From Sphingomonas sp. GC_Shp_5 (GTDB lineage Bacteria > Pseudomonadota > Alphaproteobacteria > Sphingomonadales > Sphingomonadaceae), in contig NZ_JALNUP010000017.1 in NCBI RefSeq assembly GCF_026540855.1, forward strand, positions 23,675 to 87,674: a stretch of DNA of 64,000 nt. Reading direction: 5' to 3'. Both the position numbers and the translations under genes were made by a program. The notes beneath the pieces were generated by a model. The model did not search any database. It was not told where the DNA came from and saw only the letters and a program-made list of their open reading frames with translations. Shown here one piece after another: positions 55,301 to 62,246 of this stretch (the first letter of the stretch is position 1; each line of letters starts with the position of its first letter).

Positions 55301-56103
55301 GCCGTCTCCGCGGCGTTCTTCTTCAGCTTCTCGACTGCGTCGTCGAGGGCGTCGTTGCCGTCGAGGATTTTGGCGACCAGCGGGGCGAGCACTGTCACGC
55401 CGATCGTTGCGGCGATGCCCCAGCCGCTGGTCAGGAAGTTGGCGACACCGGCCATGGCGCCGCCCATGCCTTGCAGCGCGAACGAAGCCTGCCCGATCTG
55501 CTGCGCGAACGCGGTGGCGACGCTCTGGCCGGAAACGACCTGGACCGAGAAGTCCTGCAGCTGCTGGCCGAGCATGATCGTGGACTGGCGCTGCTGCTCG
55601 GCGGAAACCTTGTTGTCGTTCGCGGCGCGCGTGTGCGCCATCGTGGCGCTGGATGTCTTGTTGAGCTCGACCTGATACGCCTCGAGCTGCACGATCCGCT
55701 GGCGAATGGCGCCGGCCTGCTGCTCGGCCGCGCGCGCGTCGACCATGGCGGCGTCTGCGTCCCGCATGGCGGCTTCAGCCGCGGCCTGTGTGCCAATGGC
55801 GGCGCCCTGCATGGCGTTGCGAAGCTCAAGCGCGGCCGCGGCACGCGTGTCCGCCGCGGCGGCCGAGGCGCGAAGCTGAGCAATCTCACCGGACAGATCG
55901 AGAGAGCCGGTTTCGGTTCGCGGCATCGACAGGGCTTGCTGCGCGATCTTGCCAACGGCGGCGAGGTCGGAGCTGAAGGTCTGCTTGATATCTGCCGAGG
56001 TTGAGCGCGCGCGCGTCGCCATCTCGGCGAAAGCGCGGCCGCCTTCACTGCTGAACTGCTCGGCGCGCAGGGAAAGGCGCGCGACGATGTCGGGACCGGG
56101 CAT
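52330..56103 (-). CDS. Tail tape measure protein with embedded CHAP-like peptidase
   Basis: A 1257-residue protein that sets tail length. Long coiled-coil stretches (about 60-175, 255-460, 1060-1230) surround a hydrophobic segment (205-250, GMGGAMAGVANFLTSGWGIAATIGVTVLAPLVA). Residues about 475-610 are an NlpC/CHAP-type peptidase: Cys516 in EKTAWCAAFVN, His565 in KGDHVGFYAG, Asn583 in TGGNQAGG. A second hydrophobic Gly-rich region (about 850-930) could enter the host membrane. The peptidase would open the wall during ejection. Confidence 0.9.
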   Translation of the reverse strand: MPGPDIVARLSLRAEQFSSEGGRAFAEMATRARSTSADIKQTFSSDLAAVGKIAQQALSMPRTETGSLDLSGEIAQLRASAAAADTRAAAALELRNAMQGAAIGTQAAAEAAMRDADAAMVDARAAEQQAGAIRQRIVQLEAYQVELNKTSSATMAHTRAANDNKVSAEQQRQSTIMLGQQLQDFSVQVVSGQSVATAFAQQIGQASFALQGMGGAMAGVANFLTSGWGIAATIGVTVLAPLVAKILDGNDALDDAVEKLKKNAAETATTARAQDLYAKSAEGVSEAIRAQSKAFNDNEKAQRSAAEQANIAARQELDRQIAIRATTVALLERAEAEYKASQSMLNQGGGATQLVYAQQLDTAQKAAEKARTDLAAAQQNVERSKIDLAVEAAKRAADPMARLNKLYDDQTALIRRTTEEAIKNGRVVGSTTQTKIDAIERERKAAIKAEQDRQTAANRKPPSLGSQITAEQGTSILSSAQKYVGAREDTASGKATLKDLFSPAGINIDPEKTAWCAAFVNAVLAGQGIKGNGSLAAKSFLNYGTATSKPEQGDIVVLKVGKGDHVGFYAGEKDGRVQVTGGNQAGGTAVSTSSFPRSDVEAFRRAPTASAAYTAELKANAEAARAAKKEQTDLGTALDQILGKLDPAGDAARKYAEQLGQIDKLAAAKKIGPDQEILYRTNARKDYNEAMTAASGKELRDVFGNAEIDKALATWNDGIDTAVGNLEEGVRQAGVSFGDHLRDAVGSAMDLLGVRISGPFRSLLQPGGVEGQANDVAKSITDGLKNSNIKISPESLEKLTSGLSSVLSSASYGQIGGSVFSSITGGKSNPLASSLGGVLGGVAGKELGKTVSTAIGGTLGKTLGGLAGPLGSIAGGILGSVVGGLFKKSKWSDATVSLNSSGEAVGTTGAGRGGQAIAAATGTASSVASGINAIADQLGATISKLPALTLGTFESKYRVATTSTTKSLNYNNFNDSVLHDFGSDQQAAIEYAIRYSVSKAVVSGISKASQTILKSGQDLETAISKALLIEAVPKDLKAMLDPVGAAVDELNLKFQHTVDALKEGGATAEQMTQAQQLYDLQLAQVKNSTASATQGLKDFLTSLKIGSDSPYSLRDQEQTAKADLAPFLTQIAAGQSIDQDKYQAAAQAYLDVERQLYGSTKAYFDALDAVQAATNKAISTVDNATPVSAAVESPFAKATATSSATTATNTQTANELLDQVSQQAQVTNDLLARLLTAAGGSDTGSFIGSARNFAAAA

Positions 56104-56118
56104 GCCTCCTCCTTCCGA

Positions 56119-56772
56119 TTATGAGCTGGTGCGGGCGAGAAAGTCGCTGACCAGGTCGGCCTCCGCGTCGCGTATGATCGGCTCGATCGCGACCTCGTTG
56201 CGGAACTGAACCTGCGGCAGCAGGACGAAGATCGGCACGGTCGCGGTCCGGCCGGCGGCGCGCTGGCCCGCGCTGGCGCGATCGCCGAGCCGGGAGCGGC
56301 CTTTCAGCACGGCTTCATCGGCCACGAGCAGCGAAGGCCGCCCTTTGCGGTAGACGAAGCGAAGCCGAATGCCGTGCGCCCGCTCCCACTCACCTGGGGT
56401 CAGCCACCGCGCCGGCCCGCGCGGGCCGGCCGCCGGCAGCGGCACAGCGAGATACTGCTCACTTCGGCCGCGAATCGCACCCGGCTTGGTCCAGAAGGCG
56501 ATGGCGCCCTGAGTACGGTCGCGGCCGTTGACATAGACGACGCCGGATGGGTTTCGGGCAGGGCCCTTGGTCGGATAGCTGTCGGAAGCCCACGCTTTCC
56601 AAAGGTTGCCCGGCACGGCGGCGCGGGTGGCGGCCTCCAGCCGCCGCTCGAGCCGCTTGGTGGCGCCGCCGACCGCGTCGGTCCCGGCGGTGAGGTAGCG
56701 CCGCACCAGCTTATCACCCTCGGCTGTGAGGGCGTCGACGTCGATCATCAGCTCGGCGCCGTCACTCGCCAC
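56119..56772 (-). CDS. Phage tail protein (DUF6441-like)
   Basis: A 217-residue protein. Family features: LERRLEAATRAAVPGNLWKAWASDSYPTKGPARNPSGVVYVNG, then AIAFWTKPGAIRGRSEQYLAVPLP and RSRLGDRASAGQRAAGRTATVPIFVLLP. The start is GTG 56772 (ATG 56748 is an alternative), which overlaps the frameshifted chaperone's stop at 56762. It lies between the chaperone and the tape measure. Confidence 0.72.
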   Translation of the reverse strand: MASDGAELMIDVDALTAEGDKLVRRYLTAGTDAVGGATKRLERRLEAATRAAVPGNLWKAWASDSYPTKGPARNPSGVVYVNGRDRTQGAIAFWTKPGAIRGRSEQYLAVPLPAAGPRGPARWLTPGEWERAHGIRLRFVYRKGRPSLLVADEAVLKGRSRLGDRASAGQRAAGRTATVPIFVLLPQVQFRNEVAIEPIIRDAEADLVSDFLARTSS

Positions 56773-57627
56773 TGGGCTTCTCCACCAAGCTGTCGATGAT
56801 CAGGAAGGCGTCCATCAGCCCGGCCGGCTGCTCGCCAGGGCTACCCGGGCAGGGCAGCACCTGCGGCATCAGGGGCGAGGCGAAGCGTCGGCAGTGGAAC
56901 CAGAGGTCGACGACCGGCCAGATCCACGCCGGGAGCGCGAGCCGCGGGTTCTCTTCCCATCGGGCGCCGGCGATGTCCCACCCGCCGTCGACGTGTCGTC
57001 CGAACCGGAAGGCTTCGGGCTGTCGTCTGACGGCGACGGCCGCGGCGAGTTTCCCTCCAGCCCACCCGGCTTCTGGAGATTATAGGCAGCGTTGCCGGCG
57101 ACCTGGATGAGGAACGGCTCCATCTGACCGAGCGTCACCTCGCTGACCTGGCCGTCACGGCCCAGCGAAAAGGTGACACCCTCCACCTCCATGCCGACGC
57201 AATAGCGCTTCAGCGCCACAATCGGGGCGATCGCGCGACGCCGCTCGAGTTGCGCCACCAACTCGCGATATTCCGGCCAATGTTCGCCGAGGACGTTGCG
57301 TACGCCGCCAAGCAGCAGCTTGTTGTCGGCGCCCATCGTGTCGGCCTCACCTTCGCCTTCGGCTTCGATCAGGCCGAGCAGGCGGTCGAGCTCGGGGTCG
57401 TCGCCGAGGAGCGCCAGCACGCCGGCACGCACCGCCTGGCGCAGCTCGAACCCCCAAACCTGACCCGCCCGATAAGGGCCGGACAACTCCGCCTCCATTT
57501 GGCCGCGCTCGATGACGTCGCCCGCGCGCAGGTGGATGACGGGGGCGCCGGGCTTCGGCGTCCCCGCATCGGTGCACATCCAGGGCGGGGTATAGGGCAT
57601 GGTGGCGCCCTTGCTGGTCAGGATCAT
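56762..57627 (-). CDS. Frameshifted long form of tail assembly chaperone (gpGT-like)
   Basis: If ribosomes slip -1 at GGGAAAC (57055-57049), the first 193 residues of the short protein are joined to 95 more read in the other frame. That frame is the one with protein-like sequence: WREGKLAAAVAVRRQ over the slip, then GGWDIAGARWEENPRLALP, AWIWPVVDLWFHCRRF, LMDAFLIIDSLVEKPSGE and a stop at 56762. The zero frame over the same DNA is low-complexity Ser/Arg/Pro. Total about 288 residues. By analogy with lambda G/GT, the long form binds tail tube and tape measure during tail assembly. Confidence 0.8.
56869..57627 (-). CDS. Tail assembly chaperone, short form (gpG-like)
   Basis: A 252-residue zero-frame product between tail tube and tape-measure genes. 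Residues 1-190 are well structured (VIHLRAGDVIERGQMEAELSGPYRAG, CVGMEVEGVTFSLGRDGQVSEVTLGQMEPFLIQVAGNAAYNL). Residues after 193 are a disordered SPRPSPSDDSPKPSGS-type tail. That change in character occurs exactly at the slippery site, evidence that the tail is only the read-through of the unshifted frame. Confidence 0.82.
   Translation of the reverse strand: MILTSKGATMPYTPPWMCTDAGTPKPGAPVIHLRAGDVIERGQMEAELSGPYRAGQVWGFELRQAVRAGVLALLGDDPELDRLLGLIEAEGEGEADTMGADNKLLLGGVRNVLGEHWPEYRELVAQLERRRAIAPIVALKRYCVGMEVEGVTFSLGRDGQVSEVTLGQMEPFLIQVAGNAAYNLQKPGGLEGNSPRPSPSDDSPKPSGSDDTSTAGGTSPAPDGKRTRGSRSRRGSGRSSTSGSTADASPRP
57049..57055 (-). promoter_or_regulatory. Slippery heptamer for -1 ribosomal frameshifting
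   Basis: GGGAAAC on the minus strand, an X-XXY-YYZ heptamer in register: zero-frame codons GGA AAC, shifted codons GGG AAA. It is at codon 192-193 of the chaperone gene and GC-rich sequence that could fold follows. Confidence 0.85.
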
Positions 57628-57636
57628 GGGTGCGCC

Positions 57637-58869
57637 TCAGTAGAAGACGAGGAAGCCGTCGGAGTCGCGGGTCACCGCGTCCTTGCCGAGGCTGCGGACC
57701 TGCAGGGTGACCTCGTCGGACCGAAGCTTGCCGCGGGTGCCATTATCGAGGGTAACCGGCTGCGCCATCGGCAGCACCAGCGCCCAGCGGTTGCCCGGCT
57801 GGCTGCCGTGACGCAGCACCGCCGGCATGGTGACGCCGTTGCCGATGTCGCTGATCGTGTCCCGGTTGGCGACCAGCGTCGCCAGCGGGTCGATCTTGAG
57901 CATCTTCTTACGGTCGACGATCTGGCCGGCGCCGAAACCATAGGTGGTGTTCGGATCGTCGACGTTCTCGATCTGGCTGCCCGGATCCATCGACCAGGTC
58001 GAGATCGTCGACGCCTTGCGATTGAGGCTGGCCGCCGGCGAGATCCCGGCGCCCTGGACCAGAACGGGCGCGGAGTGGCCCGCAACGGCGAGGTTGGCGG
58101 GGATGGCTGCGTCGGCGCGGCCGGCGTAGATGCCGGTCATGTTGAAGGTGCCGTAACCCGGGCGAGCGCTCTTGCCATCCGGGGTGAAGGTGCCGCGGCA
58201 GCCGACGAACTTCATCAGGCGGCCGTCTTCGTAGATGTAGATCGTCGCCGATGGCTGGTCGGTCAGACGCGAGGCCGCATCGCTTGGCGAGGTCTGGGCA
58301 TAGCTCCAGTTCGCCGGCAGCGACACCGTGGTGGTGGCATCCAGCGGCGGATTAAAGGTGTCGGCGAGCGTGGCGACGCGGCCGGCGCTATATTCCGTCA
58401 CGGCAGGCTGCGCGCCGGCGCCGGTGCCCGCGGTCAGCAGCAGGATCATGCCGAGCACGGCGCGCGAGACGGCGGGGAAGCCCGCCGGCAGGGTGAGCGT
58501 GGTCGCGGTGCCGGCAGTCGCCGCGGCGGCAGCCACCGCGGCGGTGAACAGGCCGCGCCAGCCGCACGACTGGAGCGCCTGGTGGAGCGGCGGCTTGACC
58601 GTCGCCGAGTAGACTGCGCCCGCGCCGGCGCCCTTGATCCGCGACTTGAAGCTGATCGGCGTCACCTGTCCGATGATGAGCGGCGCGCCGGCAACGAGCG
58701 AGCCCGTCGCCTCATTCGCATCTTCCTGGGTCCAGGGGATGCCATAGGTAACGCTGTCCGCTTCGACCGGGAGCGCATCGACGGTGGGATCCGGGCTTGC
58801 GTCGACGGCTTCGACACCCTCGAGCTTGAGCAGCACCGCGACGTTCGTCGGGCGAATGGTCTGGTCCAT
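57637..58869 (-). CDS. Major tail tube protein
   Basis: A 410-residue protein with the composition of a tail-tube subunit (VTPISFKSRIKGAGAG, RLMKFVGCRGTFTPDGKSARPGYGTFNMTGIYAG). It is followed by the frameshifting chaperone as in most siphophages. It is long for the family; the extra residues (about 100-200, Ala/Thr-rich) may be an added surface domain. Confidence 0.78.
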   Translation of the reverse strand: MDQTIRPTNVAVLLKLEGVEAVDASPDPTVDALPVEADSVTYGIPWTQEDANEATGSLVAGAPLIIGQVTPISFKSRIKGAGAGAVYSATVKPPLHQALQSCGWRGLFTAAVAAAAATAGTATTLTLPAGFPAVSRAVLGMILLLTAGTGAGAQPAVTEYSAGRVATLADTFNPPLDATTTVSLPANWSYAQTSPSDAASRLTDQPSATIYIYEDGRLMKFVGCRGTFTPDGKSARPGYGTFNMTGIYAGRADAAIPANLAVAGHSAPVLVQGAGISPAASLNRKASTISTWSMDPGSQIENVDDPNTTYGFGAGQIVDRKKMLKIDPLATLVANRDTISDIGNGVTMPAVLRHGSQPGNRWALVLPMAQPVTLDNGTRGKLRSDEVTLQVRSLGKDAVTRDSDGFLVFY

Positions 58870-58881
58870 GAGGAGCCTCCT

Positions 58882-59316
58882 TCAGGCGGGTAGAGCGGGG
58901 TCGGCCCGCGAAGTGGTAAACTGGATGGTGAAGTCCTGGGCGAAGCCGAGGCGCCGCACGCTGGCGAGGGTGGCGGTGAACAGGCGCAGGTCGCCGTCTT
59001 CGATCAGCTCGACCGTGCCGCCGAGCGTCTCGTCGGCCATGATCGCGGCGACGACGTGGGCGAGCAGCGCGTTGCGCTCGGCGGTCGGCGCCTTGCCGCC
59101 GCCGCCCTCGACGAAGCCGTCGACGGTCACCGTCATCGCGCGGCGGGTGATCATCACCTCGCGCTCGAGCACCCGGTGGCCGCCGTCGGTGATGCCGAGG
59201 CCAGGGAAGACGCTGGGATCGCCGGCGGGCTCCACCTCTACCTCGCGCGCGAGCGGCGCGATCGCCGTCTCGATCGCGGAAATGATCAGGTCGCGGACCG
59301 TGAGTTGGTCGGTCAT
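58882..59316 (-). CDS. Tail terminator-like protein
   Basis: A 144-residue protein (LIISAIETAIAPLAREVEVEP, then VMITRRAMTVTVDGFVEG and HVVAAIMADETLGGTVELIEDGDLRL). The alternation of a helix with a beta sheet and its place immediately upstream of the tail tube match tail terminators (gpU-like). ATG 59316 overlaps the previous stop. Confidence 0.65.
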   Translation of the reverse strand: MTDQLTVRDLIISAIETAIAPLAREVEVEPAGDPSVFPGLGITDGGHRVLEREVMITRRAMTVTVDGFVEGGGGKAPTAERNALLAHVVAAIMADETLGGTVELIEDGDLRLFTATLASVRRLGFAQDFTIQFTTSRADPALPA

Positions 59317-59633
59317 TCGATCCGACCTGCATCGCTGACGATGAGATCCCACTCGCCAATGTCATCGCGCCGGGTGACGTCGTCGATCGCCCACTGGCGA
59401 CCGCGATGGATCAGCTTATCGCGCTTGGTGGGCTCCTCTGGCAGGTCGGCCTGGAGGATCTGATAGGTGATGGTGCGCAGGGTGCGGCCCGGGCCTTCAT
59501 AGCTCGGCGCCGCGGTTTCGAGCCGTACAACGGCCAGCGGCGGCAGCGCCCCCCAGCTCTGGATGTAGGTTGCCGGCTCGGGATCGACGAACTCGGCGCG
59601 GATCGCCGCGAGCGCGGCCGCCTCTCCCTGCAC
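59313..59633 (-). CDS. Head-tail connector/head closure protein candidate
   Basis: A 106-residue protein with a beta-barrel-like run (PLAVVRLETAAPSYEGPGRTLRTITYQI, HRGRQWAIDDVTRRDDIGEWDLIVSD). It lies between capsid and tail terminator genes, the place for head-closure proteins (SPP1 gp16-like). The stop overlaps the next ATG. Function from position. Confidence 0.62.
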   Translation of the reverse strand: MQGEAAALAAIRAEFVDPEPATYIQSWGALPPLAVVRLETAAPSYEGPGRTLRTITYQILQADLPEEPTKRDKLIHRGRQWAIDDVTRRDDIGEWDLIVSDAGRIE

Positions 59634-59644
59634 GGTCAGTCGGC

Positions 59645-59818
59645 CTACGCGTCGGCCTTGGCGGCAGTCTCGGACACCGCGGTGAGGCCGTCCGTCAGCG
59701 GCTTGGCGCGCTCGGCGCTGATCTCGTCGAGCTTGTCGCCGATGGTCAGCGTGGTGCCGGCATCAGCATAGCTGCCGTCGTTGCGCACGGCGGCGCTGTA
59801 GAGGGTGATCTTCTTCAT
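59645..59818 (-). CDS. Small phage protein, 57 residues
   Basis: Begins MKKITLYSAAVRNDGSY and ends TAVSETAAKADA. A beta-hairpin (AGTTLTIGDKLDEI) is followed by a helix. A GGAGCGCTCC-like sequence lies just upstream of the ATG. The gap it fills would otherwise be the only unexplained one in the head-tail module. Function unknown; position suggests a connector or regulator of assembly. Confidence 0.65.
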   Translation of the reverse strand: MKKITLYSAAVRNDGSYADAGTTLTIGDKLDEISAERAKPLTDGLTAVSETAAKADA

Positions 59819-59894
59819 GGAGCGCTCCGGCGTACGGGAGGTCAGGAGGGCACCACCGCGGCGGCCAAGCAGCAGGCCGCGGTGGTGCAGGCGA

Positions 59895-60125
59895 TCAGCC
59901 CTTGAGGACGTCGACCAGTTCGAGCGCGCCCGAGTCCGTCAGCGCGTCGAGCGCCTTCTTGTCGAGCTTGTGCTCCTTGGCGACCTCGTCGGTGATGATG
60001 GTGCCCGGCTCGATGACGTTCTCGGGCTTGGTACCAGTATGGAGCTGGTGCACGGAACTGTGCATCTGCACCTTCTTCGGCGCCGACGATTTGGCGGCCG
60101 GCGGATTGGGGTTTTCGTCTGCCAC
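59895..60125 (-). CDS. Small phage protein, head-tail region
   Basis: A 76-residue protein with a Lys/Pro/Ala-rich N-terminus (NPNPPAAKSSAPKKVQMHSSV) and a C-terminal helix pair (KEHKLDKKALDALTDSGALELVDVLKG) resembling a Rho-N/FI-like helical module. Encoded just after the capsid. Lambda has the accessory packaging gene FI here; homology is not shown. Confidence 0.6.
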   Translation of the reverse strand: MADENPNPPAAKSSAPKKVQMHSSVHQLHTGTKPENVIEPGTIITDEVAKEHKLDKKALDALTDSGALELVDVLKG

Positions 60126-60197
60126 GGCAGTTCTCCAGATAACGAAGCGCGCATCGTCCGCGCGAGGAAGGCCCGCGCCGAGGCGCGGAGGGACGGA

Positions 60198-61235
60198 TCA
60201 GCGAACGGTGACGCAGCCGGACGCGTTGACGCGCTTCGGCACGAAGATCGGTGCCGACTGAGTCATCAGATATTCGCCGGCCGGGTTCTCCTCGATCCAG
60301 TTCTTCGAGAAGAGGCGGGTGGCGCCATAGTTGTTCCGGGGATCGAGGATAGCGCCATAGCAGGGCGTGCCCTCATAGGTGCCGGGCGCGCCGATGATGA
60401 CGGTGTACTGCGGCAGCAGCTTCTTGATGACGCCGTCGACGTCCTCATAGGTGTCGTTGTAGACGTAGAGTTCGACGGTGCCGATCCGGCCGACGAACAC
60501 CGGCGAGCCGGGCACGCCGGGCTTGAAGCCGAGGTCTACCGCGCTGGTGTTGCCCTGGTAGCTGGTGTCGAGCTTGTCCTTCAGCTTCGGGTCGGCCTTG
60601 AAGAATGCCCAGGCATCCTTCTCGAACACGACATGGCTCGGCGCCGCGCCGCACTCCTCGGCGATCTCCTGAATCCAGCCCTCGAGATTATCGACCGGCG
60701 ACACGTTGGCCTCACCCCAGCGGGCGGCACCGGTCAGCGTCTTGCTGAGCGACGCCTTGCGGTTGAAGCTCACCACCGCGCGGGGATATTCGATGCCTTC
60801 GATGATCACGCCGCCGGTGCGCAGGATCTCGGAGGCCATGACCTCCTCGCGGCGCTCGATCTTGGTCTTGTGGGCGGCAAGATAGTCGACGAACGCGAGG
60901 TCCCGGCGCTGTTGCAGCGTGAGTTCGCCGCCGAGCGGCTCGCCGGGCCGACGGCGTGCGAGCTTGTGCGCATCAATGCGGTCGATGGGCTTGATGTAGC
61001 CGGGCGCGAAGCGGTCGGTCTGGAAGCCGCGGTCCTGGCTGGGCGTGCCCTTGGCGTAGGGGCTGACCCAGGGCGCGATGCGCTTATCGTCGGACACGCG
61101 GTCGAACATGACCTCGGGAGTGTCGAATTCGAGCGGCGTCGAACCGAAGAAAAGGGTGCGGAGGAAATTACCCTGCGTGGTCAGCGGCGTGATGATGCCG
61201 ATCAGCGCAGTGGTCGAATAGAGAAGAGGATCCAT
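60198..61235 (-). CDS. Major capsid protein (lambda gpE-like, HK97 fold)
   Basis: A 345-residue capsid subunit. Family features include FLRTLFFGSTPLEFDTPEVMFDRVSDDKRIAPWVSP at the N-arm, IDRIDAHKLARRRPGEPLGG and GGVIIEGIEYPRAVVSF, an A-domain with WAFFKADPKLKD and VFVGRIGTVELYVYNDTYED, and the terminal RVNASGCVTV. It follows the decoration protein as in lambda D-E. Confidence 0.9.
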   Translation of the reverse strand: MDPLLYSTTALIGIITPLTTQGNFLRTLFFGSTPLEFDTPEVMFDRVSDDKRIAPWVSPYAKGTPSQDRGFQTDRFAPGYIKPIDRIDAHKLARRRPGEPLGGELTLQQRRDLAFVDYLAAHKTKIERREEVMASEILRTGGVIIEGIEYPRAVVSFNRKASLSKTLTGAARWGEANVSPVDNLEGWIQEIAEECGAAPSHVVFEKDAWAFFKADPKLKDKLDTSYQGNTSAVDLGFKPGVPGSPVFVGRIGTVELYVYNDTYEDVDGVIKKLLPQYTVIIGAPGTYEGTPCYGAILDPRNNYGATRLFSKNWIEENPAGEYLMTQSAPIFVPKRVNASGCVTVR

Positions 61236-61314
61236 GGTCGGGCCTTTGCGGAAATGAGCAATGGCGGCCCGACCATCATCGGACCGTCATCAGGGTGCGG
61301 GTGGGAGGCGGGCG

Positions 61315-61677
61315 TCAGCCGTCGAAGGTGATGCCCTTGTCGCGCAGGCCCGCCCGGATGCTGGCGAGCGTATGGCCGGCGCCGAGCACCAGCTGCGAGC
61401 CGATCAGGTCGCCGGTCTCAATGGCCATCGCCTCGACGTCGCCGCCAGTGGCATCGACGGTGTAGGAGAGGACGTACTGAGGCACCTGGCTGCCATCATT
61501 CGCCGCCGCGAGCGACACGTTGGCCTTCTTGCTGGCGTCAATGATGCCGAGCACGGCACCGATCGGGTAGACCGCGCCGGCGAGCAGCGTAACCTTCTTG
61601 GTGTTGGGAGCACCCGACCGGATCAGCGTGACCATGGCGGCCGACTGGGTGGAGGCGAAGCTTGCGCGAGAATACAT
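61315..61677 (-). CDS. Head decoration protein (lambda gpD-like)
   Basis: A 120-residue protein of the gpD family: SAAMVTLIRSGAPNTKKVTLLAGAVYPIGAVLGI, beta-rich, with VEAMAIETGDLIGSQLVLG. Stabilises the expanded capsid. Located between the protease and capsid genes in the standard order. Confidence 0.87.
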   Translation of the reverse strand: MYSRASFASTQSAAMVTLIRSGAPNTKKVTLLAGAVYPIGAVLGIIDASKKANVSLAAANDGSQVPQYVLSYTVDATGGDVEAMAIETGDLIGSQLVLGAGHTLASIRAGLRDKGITFDG

Positions 61678-61733
61678 GGCGCGAATTCCTTGTCTGGAGG
61701 GCCGTCAGGCCAGAGCGGTCGGTTGTCGGGCGA

Positions 61734-62246
61734 TCAGCTCGACGGCTTCAGGTGCTTGGCAGCGCCGATGCCGAGCGAGGCGGCGAGCGCGAGGATGCCG
61801 GTGGCCTGCTCGGCGCCGGTCTTGGCCTTGCCGCCTGGCGCCTTGTCCTTGCCCGGCTCAGGCAGCTGATCAGCAGCGACCGTACCTGCGCGCAGGTCAG
61901 CCATGCTGGCGCCGCGGGCCTTGGCATTGGTGGCAAGCCCGATCGCGAACGCGCCGGTGTCCTGGCCGCTCTCGATCGCGGTACGCAGCGATGCGGACAT
62001 CGTCGTTTCCGGGCACAGTTCGGCCAGCGCCAGCACGCGGGTGCGTTCTGCTGCGGCCTCGGTACCAGCCTCTGGGGTTGCCTCGGGTGCTTCCACGGCG
62101 GTTACGGCGATGTCGCCATGGCCACCTGCCGCGAGCACGGCGGCGAGGGCGGTGGCATTGGCGGCGGAGCCGATGATCGTCATGCTCGTGATGCCGGCGA
62201 GGGCCTGATTGGCCGCCGCCGACGTGGTGTCGGTTTCACCCGGCAT
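61734..62246 (-). CDS. Possible nested scaffold protein (Nu3-like)
   Basis: In-frame start inside the protease gene giving MPGETDTTSAAANQALAG..., 170 residues. The start has a properly spaced GGAG, and the boundary falls at the protease/scaffold junction. In lambda the same arrangement (C/Nu3) is real; here it is inferred from motif and position. Confidence 0.45.
   Translation of the reverse strand: MPGETDTTSAAANQALAGITSMTIIGSAANATALAAVLAAGGHGDIAVTAVEAPEATPEAGTEAAAERTRVLALAELCPETTMSASLRTAIESGQDTGAFAIGLATNAKARGASMADLRAGTVAADQLPEPGKDKAPGGKAKTGAEQATGILALAASLGIGAAKHLKPSS

Noticed and set aside
59805..61331. 508-residue forward frame opposite the capsid gene
   Set aside because: Antisense of the major capsid gene, Arg/Asp-rich and featureless.
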